Positions 1-12,179 of a stretch of DNA of 64,000 nt are shown here, one piece after another. Both the position numbers and the translations under genes were made by a program. How positions within the stretch are numbered: the stretch's first letter is position 1; each line of letters begins with the position of its first letter. The notes below the pieces were generated by a model. That model made no database searches and had not been told where the DNA came from. It saw only the letters and a program-made list of their open reading frames with translations. This DNA is from Blastomyces gilchristii SLH14081 (Eukaryota > Ascomycota > Eurotiomycetes > Onygenales > Ajellomycetaceae), in the NCBI RefSeq assembly GCF_000003855.2, contig NW_003101678.1, positions 3,866,946 through 3,930,945 on the forward strand. Direction: 5' to 3'.

Positions 1-874
1 ATAAAAAAATTTTCAATTTTAATATTTTTATAAATAATATCTGACTAGTGCTGAGCTTCTTATAAGCATCTCTGTGATTTCTCTGATTATTTTCTGTCAG
101 CTGATAATGCAGAAGTACTGTTACTTATAACAGTATCTTCATTCTTCTCAGCTCTGTCACTGCACTCTATCTTCAAATTAGTGATTCTATATTCTATCTG
201 AGAACTCAGTGTTCACTTAACTGTTTGACTATTTCTCTATTTCTTACATGTTGTTACATGTTTGAATATCTCTTGATGAATAATCATTTCTAATGAGGAG
301 ATAATGTGTGAATAATCATTTTCTAATAAGAAGATGATGAACATTTTTATAGTGTAAAAGGCCTATGCTGAATAGATCAGTATTATATTGATAGGTCTTA
401 TATAACAAAGATAAAAATGTTAGAGAAGGAAAGAAAGAGAAAGTGTGAGAATCAGTGATTAAGGTGAATATTTATATGCATATGTGGTGGTATACGCGGT
501 GGAGCTTTGGGGTGGAAATATATACACGAGTTCATAGCGGCCGAGAATCGGTGATTGAGAATGGCTGAGTCGGAGCGTACGCGTTCAAGAATGAAGTGGT
601 TGGAATCTGTGAAGTGTAATGGAATAGTCTATATGATTGATCGGGCGCAGCCCGCCACAAGAAGCTAATATGAAAAAGACACAGAGTTAATCACTAATTT
701 GAAGATAGAGTGCAGTGACAGAGCTGAGAAGAATGAAGATACTGTTATAAGTAACAGTACTTCTGCATTATCAGCTGACAGAAAATAATCAGAGAAATCA
801 CAGAGATGCTTATAAGAAGCTCAGCACTAGTCAGATATTATTTATAAAAATATTAAAATTGAAAATTTTTTTAT
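1..874. repeat. Perfect inverted repeat flanking a B-family LTR
   Basis: Bases 1-186 are the exact reverse complement of 689-874; I found no mismatch by eye over 186 bp. The arms are internal sequence from near the 3' end of Gypsy family A. The homologous stretch in element A-3 (about 2163-2345) differs at many positions, so perfect arm identity inside mutated DNA is unusual. The spacer (187-688) holds a piece of B-family leader, a B LTR and a few bases of A. The outer arm may continue beyond the window start. It could be a post-mutation fold-back duplication or an assembly artefact. Confidence 0.9.
187..659 (-). repeat. B-family Gypsy LTR (353-659) with partial leader (187-352)
   Basis: Read on the minus strand, 659 down to 353 is a full LTR with TGTGG...TTACA-type ends, followed by leader sequence (352 to about 187) that also follows the LTRs at 6785 and 24525. 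The outer end (about 480-659) keeps many CpG sites, whereas the inner end is mutated. The five bases after the LTR on the + strand (660-664, AGAAG) are the reverse complement of CTTCT at 12180-12184. This marks it as the original 5' end of the B insertion in A-2, now in inverted position. Confidence 0.8.
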
Positions 875-1741
875 TCTTGAGAAGTTCTTGAATCAATCTA
901 TGAATATTATCAGAAACCCTCTCTTTCTATTATCTGAATAAAAACAATTTATGAATGAGTAAGAATACTTATAGTTTATAAGAATAAGAGCTGTTATAGA
1001 AAAAGAGAAAAGAAGATAAGATTTTATAGATAGATCTGAGATATTTATACTACTCTAGAGAGATTTTTTTAAACTATGAATAATTCTATGAAACAGTCAG
1101 ATCACTCTAGTAAACAAAGAATAATTATAAATTATAAGTCTGAATCTTTCTATATAATTATAAAGAATGATCACAGACTCTGAATATCTTGATTCTACAA
1201 TTCTACAGAGTTAATAAAAGAATGAAAAATTCCTTACAACTCTACAGTGTCAAAGAATAAAAATTTATGAGAATGAGTGAAAGATTAACTTATAAATACT
1301 TCTCTTTGATAAGAGTAATCTCATAGAAAGTGATTTATCTCTGAGATGAATCTGTGTAATGATCACACAAGAATCTCACAGAAAAATGATTGAAGACTAA
1401 CTGAAACTCTTCAGATTGAAAGATATGAAATGAATCTGTGCAATAATCACACAAGAACATTGTAGAAATAGTTGAGAGTCAACTAAAATTCTTCTGTATA
1501 AAAGATATAAGATGAATCTGTATAACAGTCAGAGAAAGATCTGCAGATTATAAAGAATCTTATAAAATAAGAAACTGAGTGACAGACTCTTTTTTCTTCA
1601 CAGTAATAAGGAATTTTTCCTCACTAAGATTTTTTATAGATGTGAAGAGTTTTTAGTGAGTATTACTACAGTGCTGAGTCTGATTCTATAAAATCACTCA
1701 GTGAAAGGCTTTGTGAATAAAGTCTTAGAGAGAAGAGAGTA
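660..1741 (+). mobile_element. Gypsy A-2, displaced 3' internal part
   Basis: This stretch continues element A-2 beyond its interruption by a B element: 660-664 is the B target duplication, and the sequence before it in A orientation matches A-3 up to the uninterrupted site at 2365-2369. Bases 875-1021 match the reverse complement of 1999-2150. Bases 1022-1260 match 18629-18866 in the same orientation. No reading frame survives. It lies between the inverted B LTR and the A LTR at 1742-1998, as expected for the region upstream of a 3' LTR. Confidence 0.65.
1345..1540. repeat. Short tandem repeat, about 83-bp unit
   Basis: A motif beginning GATGAATCTGTGTAATGATC recurs in mutated form at 1345, 1429 and 1511. 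This gives two full imperfect units of 84 and 82 bp and a partial third. It sits in the 3' non-coding part of element A, close to its LTR. I did not see the array in other copies, because that part of the element is missing there. Confidence 0.6.
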
Positions 1742-1998
1742 TGTATGAAATTCTGCTTCTTATGAATTCTTTATCTCTATTTCTATCTGTTATATAATCA
1801 ATAGAGTTAGCAGCTCTTGACTACACACAACTATATAGACTCAAGTTCATAACCACTATTTACAACTTAGCTTGAATACTATTATACATTTGTCTTCTAC
1901 ATTAATCTTTCTACTGTAAATACTTCTAGTAGTTATCAGTACATATTACATCAAGCTGCAAACACCCGAATAATCGCCTGCGAGCACTTATTCTTACA
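1742..1998 (+). repeat. A-family LTR, 3' LTR of A-2
   Basis: This 257-bp LTR has TGT...ACA ends (TGTATGAAATTC to CTTATTCTTACA). It is the reverse complement of the A LTR at 17938-18623 once the SINE there is removed. It contains the uninterrupted version of the SINE target site (around 1796-1810). The following five bases (1999-2003, GTTTG, reverse complement CAAAC) pair with CAGAC at 18624-18628 as the target duplication, allowing one G-to-A change. Its outer end (about 1960-1998) keeps CpG and CpC sites. Confidence 0.75.
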
Positions 1999-4900
1999 GT
2001 TTGTAGAATCTTATCTTCTTTTCTATTTTACTATAACAGCTTTCATTCTTATAAAGTGTGAGTATCTTCCTTCATCTATGAAGTGTTTTCACTCAGATGA
2101 TAGAGAGAGAGTGTTTCTAACAATACTTATATATTGATTCAAGAACTTCTTAAAAATAAAATTTTTTCAATTTTAATATTTTTGTAAACAATATCTGATT
2201 ATTACTGAGCTTCTTATGAGTGTCTTTATAACTTCTCTGATCACTTTCTACTAGCTGATGAAGTAGAAATATTATTACTTATAACAGTGTTTTTATTCTT
2301 CTCAGATCTGTCATTATATTCAATCTTTAGATCAGCAGCTAACTCTGTGCCTTCTTCAGATTAGTTTCTGACTTTTAGCAGTATAGTTCCTCTCTTTACT
2401 GTAAGTCTCTCTGTAAGTGATTCTTACAGACTCTAGCTGACAGTTTCTATGAAGCTCTCAGTACTGTCAGTGTTCTCTACAGCTTTACAGATTTATAATC
2501 ACTCTCTTTCTACTCACACAATCTCTGATTAGATATATACAAATATATCTATATTCTCTATCAATAGTTCTCACATTACAGCATATTTCTGCAATTCTGA
2601 CATTAAGAGAAGATTAGTTCTCAGATATCTGTAAAATTCAGATAATCAGAGTAATACAAATGCTATGAATTTATAACGGAAGTTAATCTGAGTAGATGAA
2701 CTCTCTCTTCACATCTTAATTATTTTCAGACTAAATACTTCAGCATAGCTAAAGAAGTAGTTATAGCTTTATAAGAGATATCTATTAATATGCACAGATA
2801 ATCAGCTCTTAAGACTCTGTTACAACTATACACACTCTGATATTCAGCTCACTTAAAGTCTGTGTATTTTCAGCAGTTTTTATATTAAATATAATAATTA
2901 TCTGTACTGTAGTTATGATACTCTCTACTTCTTTAAAGAGAGAAATTAATAGTTGTGAAGAGATTGAGTGTTATAAGTATTGAAAATATAAGTATAAATT
3001 TTCTTTATTTTTTCTTTGTTTTTTCTGTATTAGTCTCTAAATTATGTTCATAATCTGATTTACTTTCTTTATTTTCTAACTTTTAATAAGAATATGATTT
3101 CTTCTTCTCTTTGTATACACTGTGAACTGTTCATATCAGTAGAAACTTATCATCTTTATAGACTAGAGTTTATAAATAACAGTATTAATATCTTTATTAT
3201 AATCAGATTCTTAACAAAGACTGCATTATTCTGACTTATCAGAATTTATAGTATAAAAGTCATATCTTAGCTTCTGCAGATATCTTATCTATCTGAATAA
3301 TTTTTAAGTAAACTTATTCAGTTTATCAGAATATTCTTCTCACTGAATCTTAAATCATAGCTTATAATCTCACTTCTCTGAGTTAATAATCTCTTTGATC
3401 TAATATTCTGTTTTACTCTCTAGTACTTTATAAATAGAGTGATAAGTAACAGAGTTCTCTTCTGAGAATTTCTTATATTCACAAAGTAAAGAGATCTGAA
3501 AAATATTGTATATTTATAACTTAGATAATAGTATCAATCTGAAGAACTATAAACTAACTTTCTTTATAATCTTACAAGACTCTATCTATAAGAGATTCAG
3601 CTTCTTACTAGATCTCTATATAATAATATTTTTTCAACTTAGTCAGACTCTATCATGTTTCTTAAAACTCTTTATAATATACTTGAAGTTATAATATCTC
3701 TTCTGATACTCTTGACTCTTTCTTAAGAATTTATAGACTTTCTTCTCAATATTCTGAATTCTCTCAGCTCAGTCACAGATATTATCACACTCTATAGTAT
3801 ACTCTCATAGATTTATCAAGATTATTCACAGATAAGTCTCAGTAAGTATTTTAAAGAGAGTTTTATCTATACTGAAATGCTTTAAGTTATTATATATATA
3901 CTCTGTAACTAATAATTAATATACTCAGTCATTCTAATTATAATTAATAAAGTACTGTAGATACTGTTTTAATATACTTATCAGATATTCTATCTGATTA
4001 TCTATCTGTTAATGAAAAGTCATACTTAAATCTTATGAGATCTTCAGTATAGTTATTAGATCAGATTAAAACTTCACTGTGAAGATTAATCTTCTATCTG
4101 AGATAATATTCACAGACAACTCATGCAATCAGATTATATTATAGATAAAGATATAAGTTAAATTCTTTGACTTTAAGTTCTCATAAGTGAATATAAAGTA
4201 CGTTATCTTGATAAAGTAATCTACTATCATCAGCACACTGTCAAAGCAGGTAGTATATATACTCTTACTTTCAGAGAGACTTATAAGAAAATTTATTTCT
4301 AGCTGTTTTTATGATTTCTAAAGAATGAGTAGAGAAATAAGTTCTTTATATAATCTGAATCATACTATCTGTGAACTCTGATAAATAGTATAAGAATTCA
4401 CTGTCTTCTTTATAAACTCTCATATCTTCAGTCAGAAGTATTTTTCTATAAGTAACTCATAAGTTCTAGTATCTATAAAATGACTCACTAGAGAAGAGTT
4501 ATAATACCTTTTAATAAGTTCTATATATAGAAACTTATTCATAGATATATAAATTCAGTTCTCTCTTTATAAGAGATTATTTAAGTCTCTTTAATTCTTT
4601 ATTTCTGCAGTGATAATTTCTGTTATAAGCAGTTTCTTAATATACTGAGTATATTTCTTCTTCAGTTGCAGTTCTGACAATCTGAATAGAAGATCTTATA
4701 AAGACTTATACTCTGTTTCTTCTTATATTAGATCTTCTACAGTGCTTTTCAAAGTCTTTAAATTCTTCAGATTATAGATACTCTCTCTGAGAATCTTCAC
4801 AGAGATTCTCAAAGTGTTAACTCTTAGTATTATAGAGAGTAATTATACAGATTTCTCTTCTCTCTCTTCTCTCTTCTCTTACAGAGAATTGAGAGACTCT

Positions 4901-5385
4901 TCAGTTAATCTCTTTATAATACTCAGTCTGAGTATTTTATAAAGCTTTTCTATCTTCTCTAGTCTCTCTGTATCTGTTACTCTGATCTTCTTAATGTAGT
5001 CAGATCTATGAGAGAGTCTGTTCACTGAGTTCTTAGTTCTCTTAATATGCTCTATCTCGAATCAGAACTTACTTAGTTTCTGAGCTCAGAAGATCTGCTA
5101 TTATAAGAGTTTCTTAATTAAAGTAAACTATTATAAGCTGTTATGATTAGTTCTAATAGTAATTATCATCACAAGACTCTTAAAATAGTGACATCAGTGA
5201 CAGAAGAATTTCACTATTATAAGAAGATTCTAATTATAAATGTTATAGTTAATCTCTACAGATTACATCTTCTATAAGAAAAAGATCAGTGAAACTCAGT
5301 TCTTATTTAACTGTAGTTATAAGACTATTTCTGAAATTATAAAGAAGAAGACATCTATCTTTAATCTGATTAAGTCTAAGAAATC
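1999..5385 (-). mobile_element. Gypsy A-3, 3' part (integrase region), degenerate
   Basis: Bases 2365-5385 align without large gaps with 12180-15200 of A-2. The minus strand carries the mutated integrase core at about 3930-4310, ending in a QTDGQTE-like block as in A-2. All frames are full of stops, as expected for C-to-T mutated coding DNA. The left end was interrupted by A-2's LTR, and at 5386 it is cut by the LTR of B-0. The uninterrupted site of the B-1 insertion is at 2365-2369. Dead copy. Confidence 0.75.
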
Positions 5386-6469
5386 TGTAAGAGGCCTACG
5401 CTGAATAGATCAGTATAATACATAGATCCTATAATATAAAAGTGAAAAATGTTAGAGAAGGAAAAAAGAAGAAGTACAGAAATCAGTGATCAGAGTGAAT
5501 ATTTATACATGTACACAGTAAAGCCTCAGAGCAGAAGAATAGAAATTCTGTGAGTTTTTTAGCTGAGAATCAGTGACTGAGAATTGAAGCTTTCAGTGAA
5601 ATCTATGAAGTGTAATGAAATAGTCTATATAATTGTTCAGGTGCAGCCTGTCACATTAACTCCTTCTTTTCAGAAGTGATATAGAATCATACACATGTAG
5701 TTTTCATCAGTTAAGAGCTGCTGTCTCAGATAACACAGAGCTCAGAGTTCAGATTAAGTGATCATAGTTAACTCATTTCATAAGATATTATTCACTGTGA
5801 CTGTGAGATCTCTTATCAAGAATATCTTCAATCTCAGATTTAAGTTCATTATCTTCTTCTATGATCTCTGATGGCTGTCAGTTAAAAGTCAGTTGAGAAG
5901 AGAATGAATCAGTGACAGTACAGTAAAGTAAGCTTGTATAAAAGACATTATGAATTTCTGATAATGTGTTAAGATAGTAATTGTAACTGTCTAGAACTTC
6001 TATCATTTTATACTTGATATAATGATAATATAGTGTATGAGATGAGTGTGTAATCTGTATATTCTTAAGATTCAATTACATCAGGTCTTCTATCTTATAT
6101 TGCTTAGCAGAATCTCAGTGAACATTAATTTGATCTTCTTGATCTTGTTTAGTACTCACTATAAAGATGTCTACTCAGTCACAGATGTCTCAGAGCTTCA
6201 TTACTATATTGTTGATGATCTGAATTAAACTGTGAGAGTTCAGTGTGAACTGTGTAATCTCTAAAAGATTTAACACTTTCATATGATAACTATATATAAG
6301 AAAGAACAGGCTTACATCTACTGAAATGACATCTTAATCATTGATAGCAATCTCTGTATGTAGAAGAAGATCATGTCAATCATTCAATGAATAATTACAT
6401 AACTTATGCAGATAGTTCTTTAGAGTCTGAATTATTTATTCTAATACATCATCAGTCTCAGAGTGATAG
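5386..6469 (-). mobile_element. Gypsy B-0, truncated (3' LTR 5386-5655 plus 3' pol end)
   Basis: The LTR (270 bp, with an internal deletion relative to the 307-320 bp of other copies) is followed by 5656-6469, which matches B-2 at 19416-20218 and is the reverse complement of the 3' end of B-1. It covers the region downstream of the integrase core, including the GPY/F-like C-terminal part. It stops abruptly at 6469, where the LTR of B-1 begins; the rest of the element is not found beyond B-1. The short open frames here are by-products of the mutation pattern. Confidence 0.75.
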
Positions 6470-6784
6470 TGTGGCGGGCTGCGCCCGATCAATCATATAG
6501 ACTATTCCGTACACTTCATAGATTTCTACCGCCTCATTCCCGATCGCCGATCCTCAGCCGCCACAAACATGTATGTTTTGATTGCCGATTCTCAGCTGCT
6601 ATAAACACATGTATATTCTTCCGCCCTGAAGCTCCACCGCGTACATCACCACATACACATATAATTATTCACTTCAATTGCTGATTCTCATACTTTCTCT
6701 TTTCTTTTCTTCTTTAATGTTTTTCTCTTTGTTATATAAGATCTATTAATATCATATCAATCAATTCAGTGTAGGCCTCTTATA
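6470..6784 (+). repeat. 5' LTR of Gypsy B-1
   Basis: The LTR begins TGTGGCGGGCTGCGCCCG and ends in a mutated CTCTTATA (CTCTTACA in the 3' LTR). The first 180 bases are almost unmutated, with many CpG and CpC sites; the remainder is AT-converted. The leader that follows is shared with the segments at 187-352 and 24400-24525. Confidence 0.85.
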
Positions 6785-8269
6785 CTAGAAAAATGTTCAT
6801 TGTCTTCTTATTAGAAATGATTATTCACATATCATCTTCTCATTGGAAATGATTATTTATTGAGAGATATCTGAATGTGTAACAACATGTAAGAAAGAGA
6901 AACACAGTTAAGTGAATATTGAGTTCTCAGATAGAAGCTTACTCATCAGTCACTCTGGCCCTGTAATAAGGTCTTACAAAGAGAATGTCAGTGAAAGACC
7001 TAAGAGTTCTGATACTCAGATATATAAGATACTCATACAATTACACTTCTTCAGATTTCACAGATATCACACATTTGATAAACAATATAATCATGTCTAA
7101 TAATAATATGAGAGAACCTCTGAACACAAGTATAGACACAGTGTCACAGTAGCTCTGAGTAATGTTGAAACTATAATAACAATAAATAGCTGATATACAT
7201 GCAACTCAATAACATCAATATGAAGAGATTCAATAATTATCATAATAAGAAACTCATGCAATTTCAACATTTACAGAATTGAATATAAAAGCACTGAAAG
7301 AACACTTAGATACTTCTGCATATTTCAATACTTCTAATCTCACTCTCTACTTATCATGAAAGATGAAAATGCTCATAAAACTGAGTGTAGATAAAGATGC
7401 TATCAGTTTACTAATCAATCAAAGTTAATTTATCAAAGAATGATTAAAGAATTGTGTGAAACAGAAGTTTCATTTATAAATAAAAGCATGTGAACCAGTG
7501 TTGCAAACATCTGACAATATTATGAAACATCTTGATGTTTTGTTCTGAGACACTGCCATGTAAGAGAAGATGTTAGATTGATTACAGAGTATCTGACAGA
7601 GGAATATTTCTCTTACAACATTTATTCCTGACTTCAACATCAAGATCTTAGAAGCAGATGATTAATCTTGAAAGAATTGAATGAAGATTAGCATGCTCAA
7701 GAAGACATTAACTTTCAAACTCTTACAGACTCTCATAAGTGTAAATAAAGACTCAACTTATGAAGGCTTCTGTACACAGCTCTGAACATTGAATAACTGT
7801 CTTATCAAGCTTAAGAGTATACAGAACAGTGATAGAAGATGTTACATCTCAGTCACTTATACATCTGTACTGAACAGAAGTAACAGCAATGATGCAGATG
7901 CCATGAACTGGATAGATTCAAATGTCTATATATAAGCAAGAGTTTTCACTGTTCAAACAGGCTTTCAAGTTCCTGAGATCACTTCTGAAGAAGTTGCTGA
8001 TTGACATCAATATGAAGTATACATCAACTGTAACTGATCAGAACACATTGCTTTCAACTGTCAATCAATCTATGTGTCTTCACACTTGAGAGAAAGATCA
8101 GTGTCTGTCCACATCAATCACATTGCAGTGAAGAAAGATTCAGAAGATAACTATAAGAATGTTCCGATAAAACAGAGAAAAGATTAGCTTCTGTTCAAAT
8201 TTGTAAACAGAAGCTTGAAGAGGTCAGATGACAATGATTTGAAGAGAAGATGATAATGAATGCAATTCT

Positions 8270-11200
8270 TGTATCTACTGTGATTGATAATATGTATAAT
8301 ATGAAAGCCATGATAGACAGTGATCTATGCTACTATGCAATGATAAAATCTTCAGTTGTAAGATATTATAATCTTCAGTATATCTCTCTATCAAAACCCT
8401 GACTTCTCACAGAATTTGATGATTCAAAGAACATTTGTATTCATTACATGGTGAAGCTGATCATAGATGTGAGAGAACATCAACATGAAGATGCCTACAT
8501 ATATGAAGTTAATAATCTTGATTATAATCTTATATTAGAACTTGCCTGACTATCTGAACAAGACATCTTATTGAATACTTCAAATAGAAGCTTGATACTC
8601 TCTAACAATGATAGAGTTCACAAAGATGATATTCACAAGATCATGAACCTGACACAGATCTCTGTCAACATGTATGAAATACTCTGAAAAAGAAGTTGTC
8701 ATCAAAATTATCAACAGAGTCACTGACAAGTTTATCAACAGCAGAATCACATATCAATCTATTCTGTCAGTCTGACTGATATCAAAAAGACTCTAGAAAA
8801 GTTATCCTGTGTTATAACAACAGATTCTTGTATGAAACTCTCTCAATAATATCATGAATATCTAGATGTCTTCTGATAAGACAATATTATGAATATATCT
8901 CTCTTACAAGATTCTGAAGTGAATCACAGTATCAGATTAGAGAAAAAGAATGATAAGAACTCTGAATCATCATGAGATTCTCTTTATAACATATTTCAAG
9001 ATGAACTCCTTCTTCTTCAAAAGACACTCAATGATCTGTTGAATAAAGAATTCATACATATTAGTAACTCTTTCACTGCAGCCTCTATTCTCTTTGCAAA
9101 GAAATCAGGTGAAGAACTCTGATTCTGTATGAACTACTGAGATCTGAACAGATTGATAAAGAAAGATTGATATCTCTTATCTCTCATCAATGAAACCCTA
9201 GCATGAATTGAGCAAGCTCAATGATTTACAAAAGTAGATATTGTTACCATGTTTCATAAGATTTGTATTATTAAAGGAGATGAATAGCTTACAGTATTCT
9301 GAACACATTATGATCTCTTTGAATAAATAGTCACATTCTTTGAACTGACTAATACTCTCAGTACATTTCAGAAGTATATCAACTGAGCACTCTGAGATTT
9401 CCTTAATGAGTTTGTATCTGCTTATCTAGATGACATTCTCATCTTCATCAATGAATTCAGAAAAGAATATCAAGAATATGTGTGAAAGATATTACAACAG
9501 CTATGAGAAGCAGAACTACTAATAGATATTGATAAGTATAATTTTAAAGTCAAGAGTATCAAGTATCTGAGTTTTATTATACAAGCTGATAAGGGAATTT
9601 AAATGAATTCTGAGAAAGTTTCTGCCATTCTTGAATGAGAAGTTCTGTATACTGTGAAAGATGTATGAAGCTTCATCAGATTTGCTAACTTCTATCAGTG
9701 ATTTATACAAAACTTCTCAGATATTATAAGATCACTTACAGACCTCACTAAGAAAGACTCAGTATTTCAATGATCAGCAGACACTGAAGCTGCATTTACA
9801 CAGATAAAGAAGATATTCATTAATATCTCTCTACTGATAATATTTAATTCTGATCACAAGATAGTTATTGAAGCTGATTTCTCTGACTATATAACAGAAG
9901 AAGCAATATTGTAATATAATGATGAAAATATTCTATAATTATATGTCTTCATGTCTAAGAAACTGAGTCTCACTGAATGCAATTATGAGATCTATGATAA
10001 GAAACTTCTTATAATTATACACTGTTTAGAAGAATGAGACTCTGACCTCTGAAGTATCTCTGAATTTGAGATAGTCATAGATTATAAAAATCTTAAATAC
10101 TTCACAACTATTTATAAACTTACTGAATAATAGATATGATGATCTGAGTTCTTAAGCTGCTTTTATTTTACAATACACTATCATTCTGACAGTCAGAACT
10201 CAATAACAGATGCTCTCTCATGACGAGAGCAGAATATGTCATTCAATGTAACAGATACTTACTGAATGAATCAAGAGCACTGACTCTTAAATCTGAAGAT
10301 ACTAGTTAATTAAGATGAAACAGCTTACAGTACTATACATGCTTCTCTGACTAGAACTGTTACTGATATCTCAACTTCTCTCAAACCTATATTAGATGAG
10401 TTATAGCATACAGCAGCTCAAACTGATGAACTTCTTCAAACACTTACTAAAGCAGTATAATAAGAAGTATTTCAATTTCTTCCAGAATTACATGTAAGAA
10501 TCAACATCTCAGAATGTTCATTCAATGATAATAATACTCTATAATTTCATGAACAACACTGAGTCTCTCACTCTAAATTCTTATACATCTGAATAATGCA
10601 AGAGATGCATGATTCATATATGACTAATTATTCAGACTGTGAACAACTGTATAGAATAATCTTCTGAGAGTTCTATTAATCTGAGATATTAAACAGTATC
10701 AGACACTTTATCTGAAACAGTAAGCACTGTTCTTTCATTATCTTATGAAAGAACTGTAGAAAAGATCTACTGAAATCACTCAATATTTCTGATGAAATCT
10801 GGTGAGATGTAGTAATTAACTTCACTGTTAATCTATCTAAGAGTAAGAATTGTAGAAACATTCTGATCATTGTGAATTGATTGAGTAAAGATATAATATT
10901 AAAATCTTGTGATAAGATGAATACTGAACAAGTCACTGAAGCTTTTCTACAGAGCTCATTCTATCAAATGTATGAATTACTGAGATTTATAGTATCAGAT
11001 TAAGACTGTTAATTTATAAGCACTCTCTGAACTAGAATCTGTCAAGTTCTCAAGATTACACACTGTCTATTAACTATCTATCACTCTGAGACTGATGATG
11101 TATCAGAATGAATAATTCAGACTGTAAAGAATTATCTTCATAAGTTCTGTAATCACTTATAAGATGATTGATATAACCTTCTTCTACACACAGAGATTGC

Positions 11201-11740
11201 TATCAATGATTGAGATACTGTTTTAACAGATGTAAGCTCATTCTTTCTTACACATAGATATCACATGAAAGTGTTCAATCTCTTAGAGATCACACAGTTC
11301 ACACTGAACTCTCACAGTTTAATTCAGATCACTGATAATATAGTAATGAAGCTCTGAGATATCTGTAATTAAGTAGAGATCTTCATGACAACTGTGAAAC
11401 AAGATCAAGAGAACTGAATCAATGTTTATCAAGATCTCACAGAACAATATAAGATAGAAGATCTGATATGATTAAATCTTAAGAATATATGAATCACATA
11501 TTCATCTTATACACTAGATTACTGTTACATCAGATATAAAGTGATAGAAGTTCTAGATAGTCACAACTACTGTCTTGACACATCATCAGAGATTTATAAT
11601 GTATTTTACACAAGCTTGCTCTGCTATGCTATCATGAATCTGTTCTCTTCTCAGCTGATTTCTGACTGACAGTTATCAGATATCATAGAAGAAGATAATA
11701 AGCTTGAGTAAGAGATTGAGAATATTCTCAATGAGAGATC
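8270..11740 (+). pseudogene. gag-pol remnant of Gypsy B-1 (protease, RT, RNase H, integrase)
   Basis: Reading through stop codons on the + strand gives Ty3/Gypsy domains in canonical order. A retropepsin-like AMIDS block lies near 8300. Reverse transcriptase runs from about 9060, with an intact SAYLDDILIF motif near 9418-9450. RNase H follows at about 9830-10230, ending in an ITDAL block. The integrase core is at about 10680-11230, and a GPY/F-type C-terminal block at about 11510-11650. Many Trp, Gln and Arg codons are now TAG, TGA or TAA, the mark of C-to-T and G-to-A mutation. No product is possible. Confidence 0.85.
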
Positions 11741-11870
11741 CCGCGGCTGCAGCTGATAATATCTTGTGAAATGAGTTAGCTATAATCAATTAATCTGAAC
11801 TCTGAGTTCCATGTTATCTGAAACAGCGGCTCTTGACTGATGAGAACTGCTTCTGAAAAGAGAAGACTAA

Positions 11871-12179
11871 TGTGGTGAGCTGCGCCTGATCAATCATATC
11901 AACTATTTCATTACACTTCACAGATTTCAATCACTTCATTCTTGAATGTGTACACTTCAATTCTCAGCCATTCTCAATCACCAATTCTCAGCTGCTATAA
12001 ACACACATATATATTTTCACCCTGAAGCTCCACCGCGTACGCCATCACATACGCGTATAAATATTCACCTCAATCACTGATTCTCGCACTTTCTCTTTCT
12101 TTCCTTCTCTAACATTTTTATCTTTGTTATATAAGACCTATCAATATAATACCAATCTATTCGGCGTAGGCCTCTTACA
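11871..12179 (+). repeat. 3' LTR of Gypsy B-1
   Basis: This 309-bp LTR pairs with 6470-6784. Its inner (left) half is mutated (TGTGGTGAGCTGCGCCTG) and its outer (right) half from about 12020 keeps CpG sites, the mirror image of the 5' LTR. It is followed by CTTCT and then A-2 sequence that continues exactly where the uninterrupted site in A-3 (2365-2369) predicts. Confidence 0.85.

Larger units (their letters stand above)
6470..12179 (+). mobile_element. Gypsy B-1, LTR to LTR, RIP-degraded
   Basis: Two LTRs in the same orientation (6470-6784 and 11871-12179) flank leader, gag and pol remnants on the + strand. A purine-rich tract precedes the 3' LTR. The flanks do not form a duplication: GATAG before 6470 but CTTCT after 12179. 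The partner of CTTCT is at 660-664, so the two ends come from different contexts and a rearrangement took place. Outer LTR ends (6470 to about 6650 and about 12020-12179) keep CpG sites; inner LTR parts and the body are mutated. Confidence 0.85.

Noticed and set aside
1345..1540. CRISPR-like array
   Set aside because: Units are 82-84-bp diverged tandem copies without constant repeats and unique spacers, and the organism is a fungus.
6470..12179. B-1 as a simple single insertion
   Set aside because: The flanking five bases differ (GATAG and CTTCT), and the true partner of CTTCT is found inverted at 660-664.
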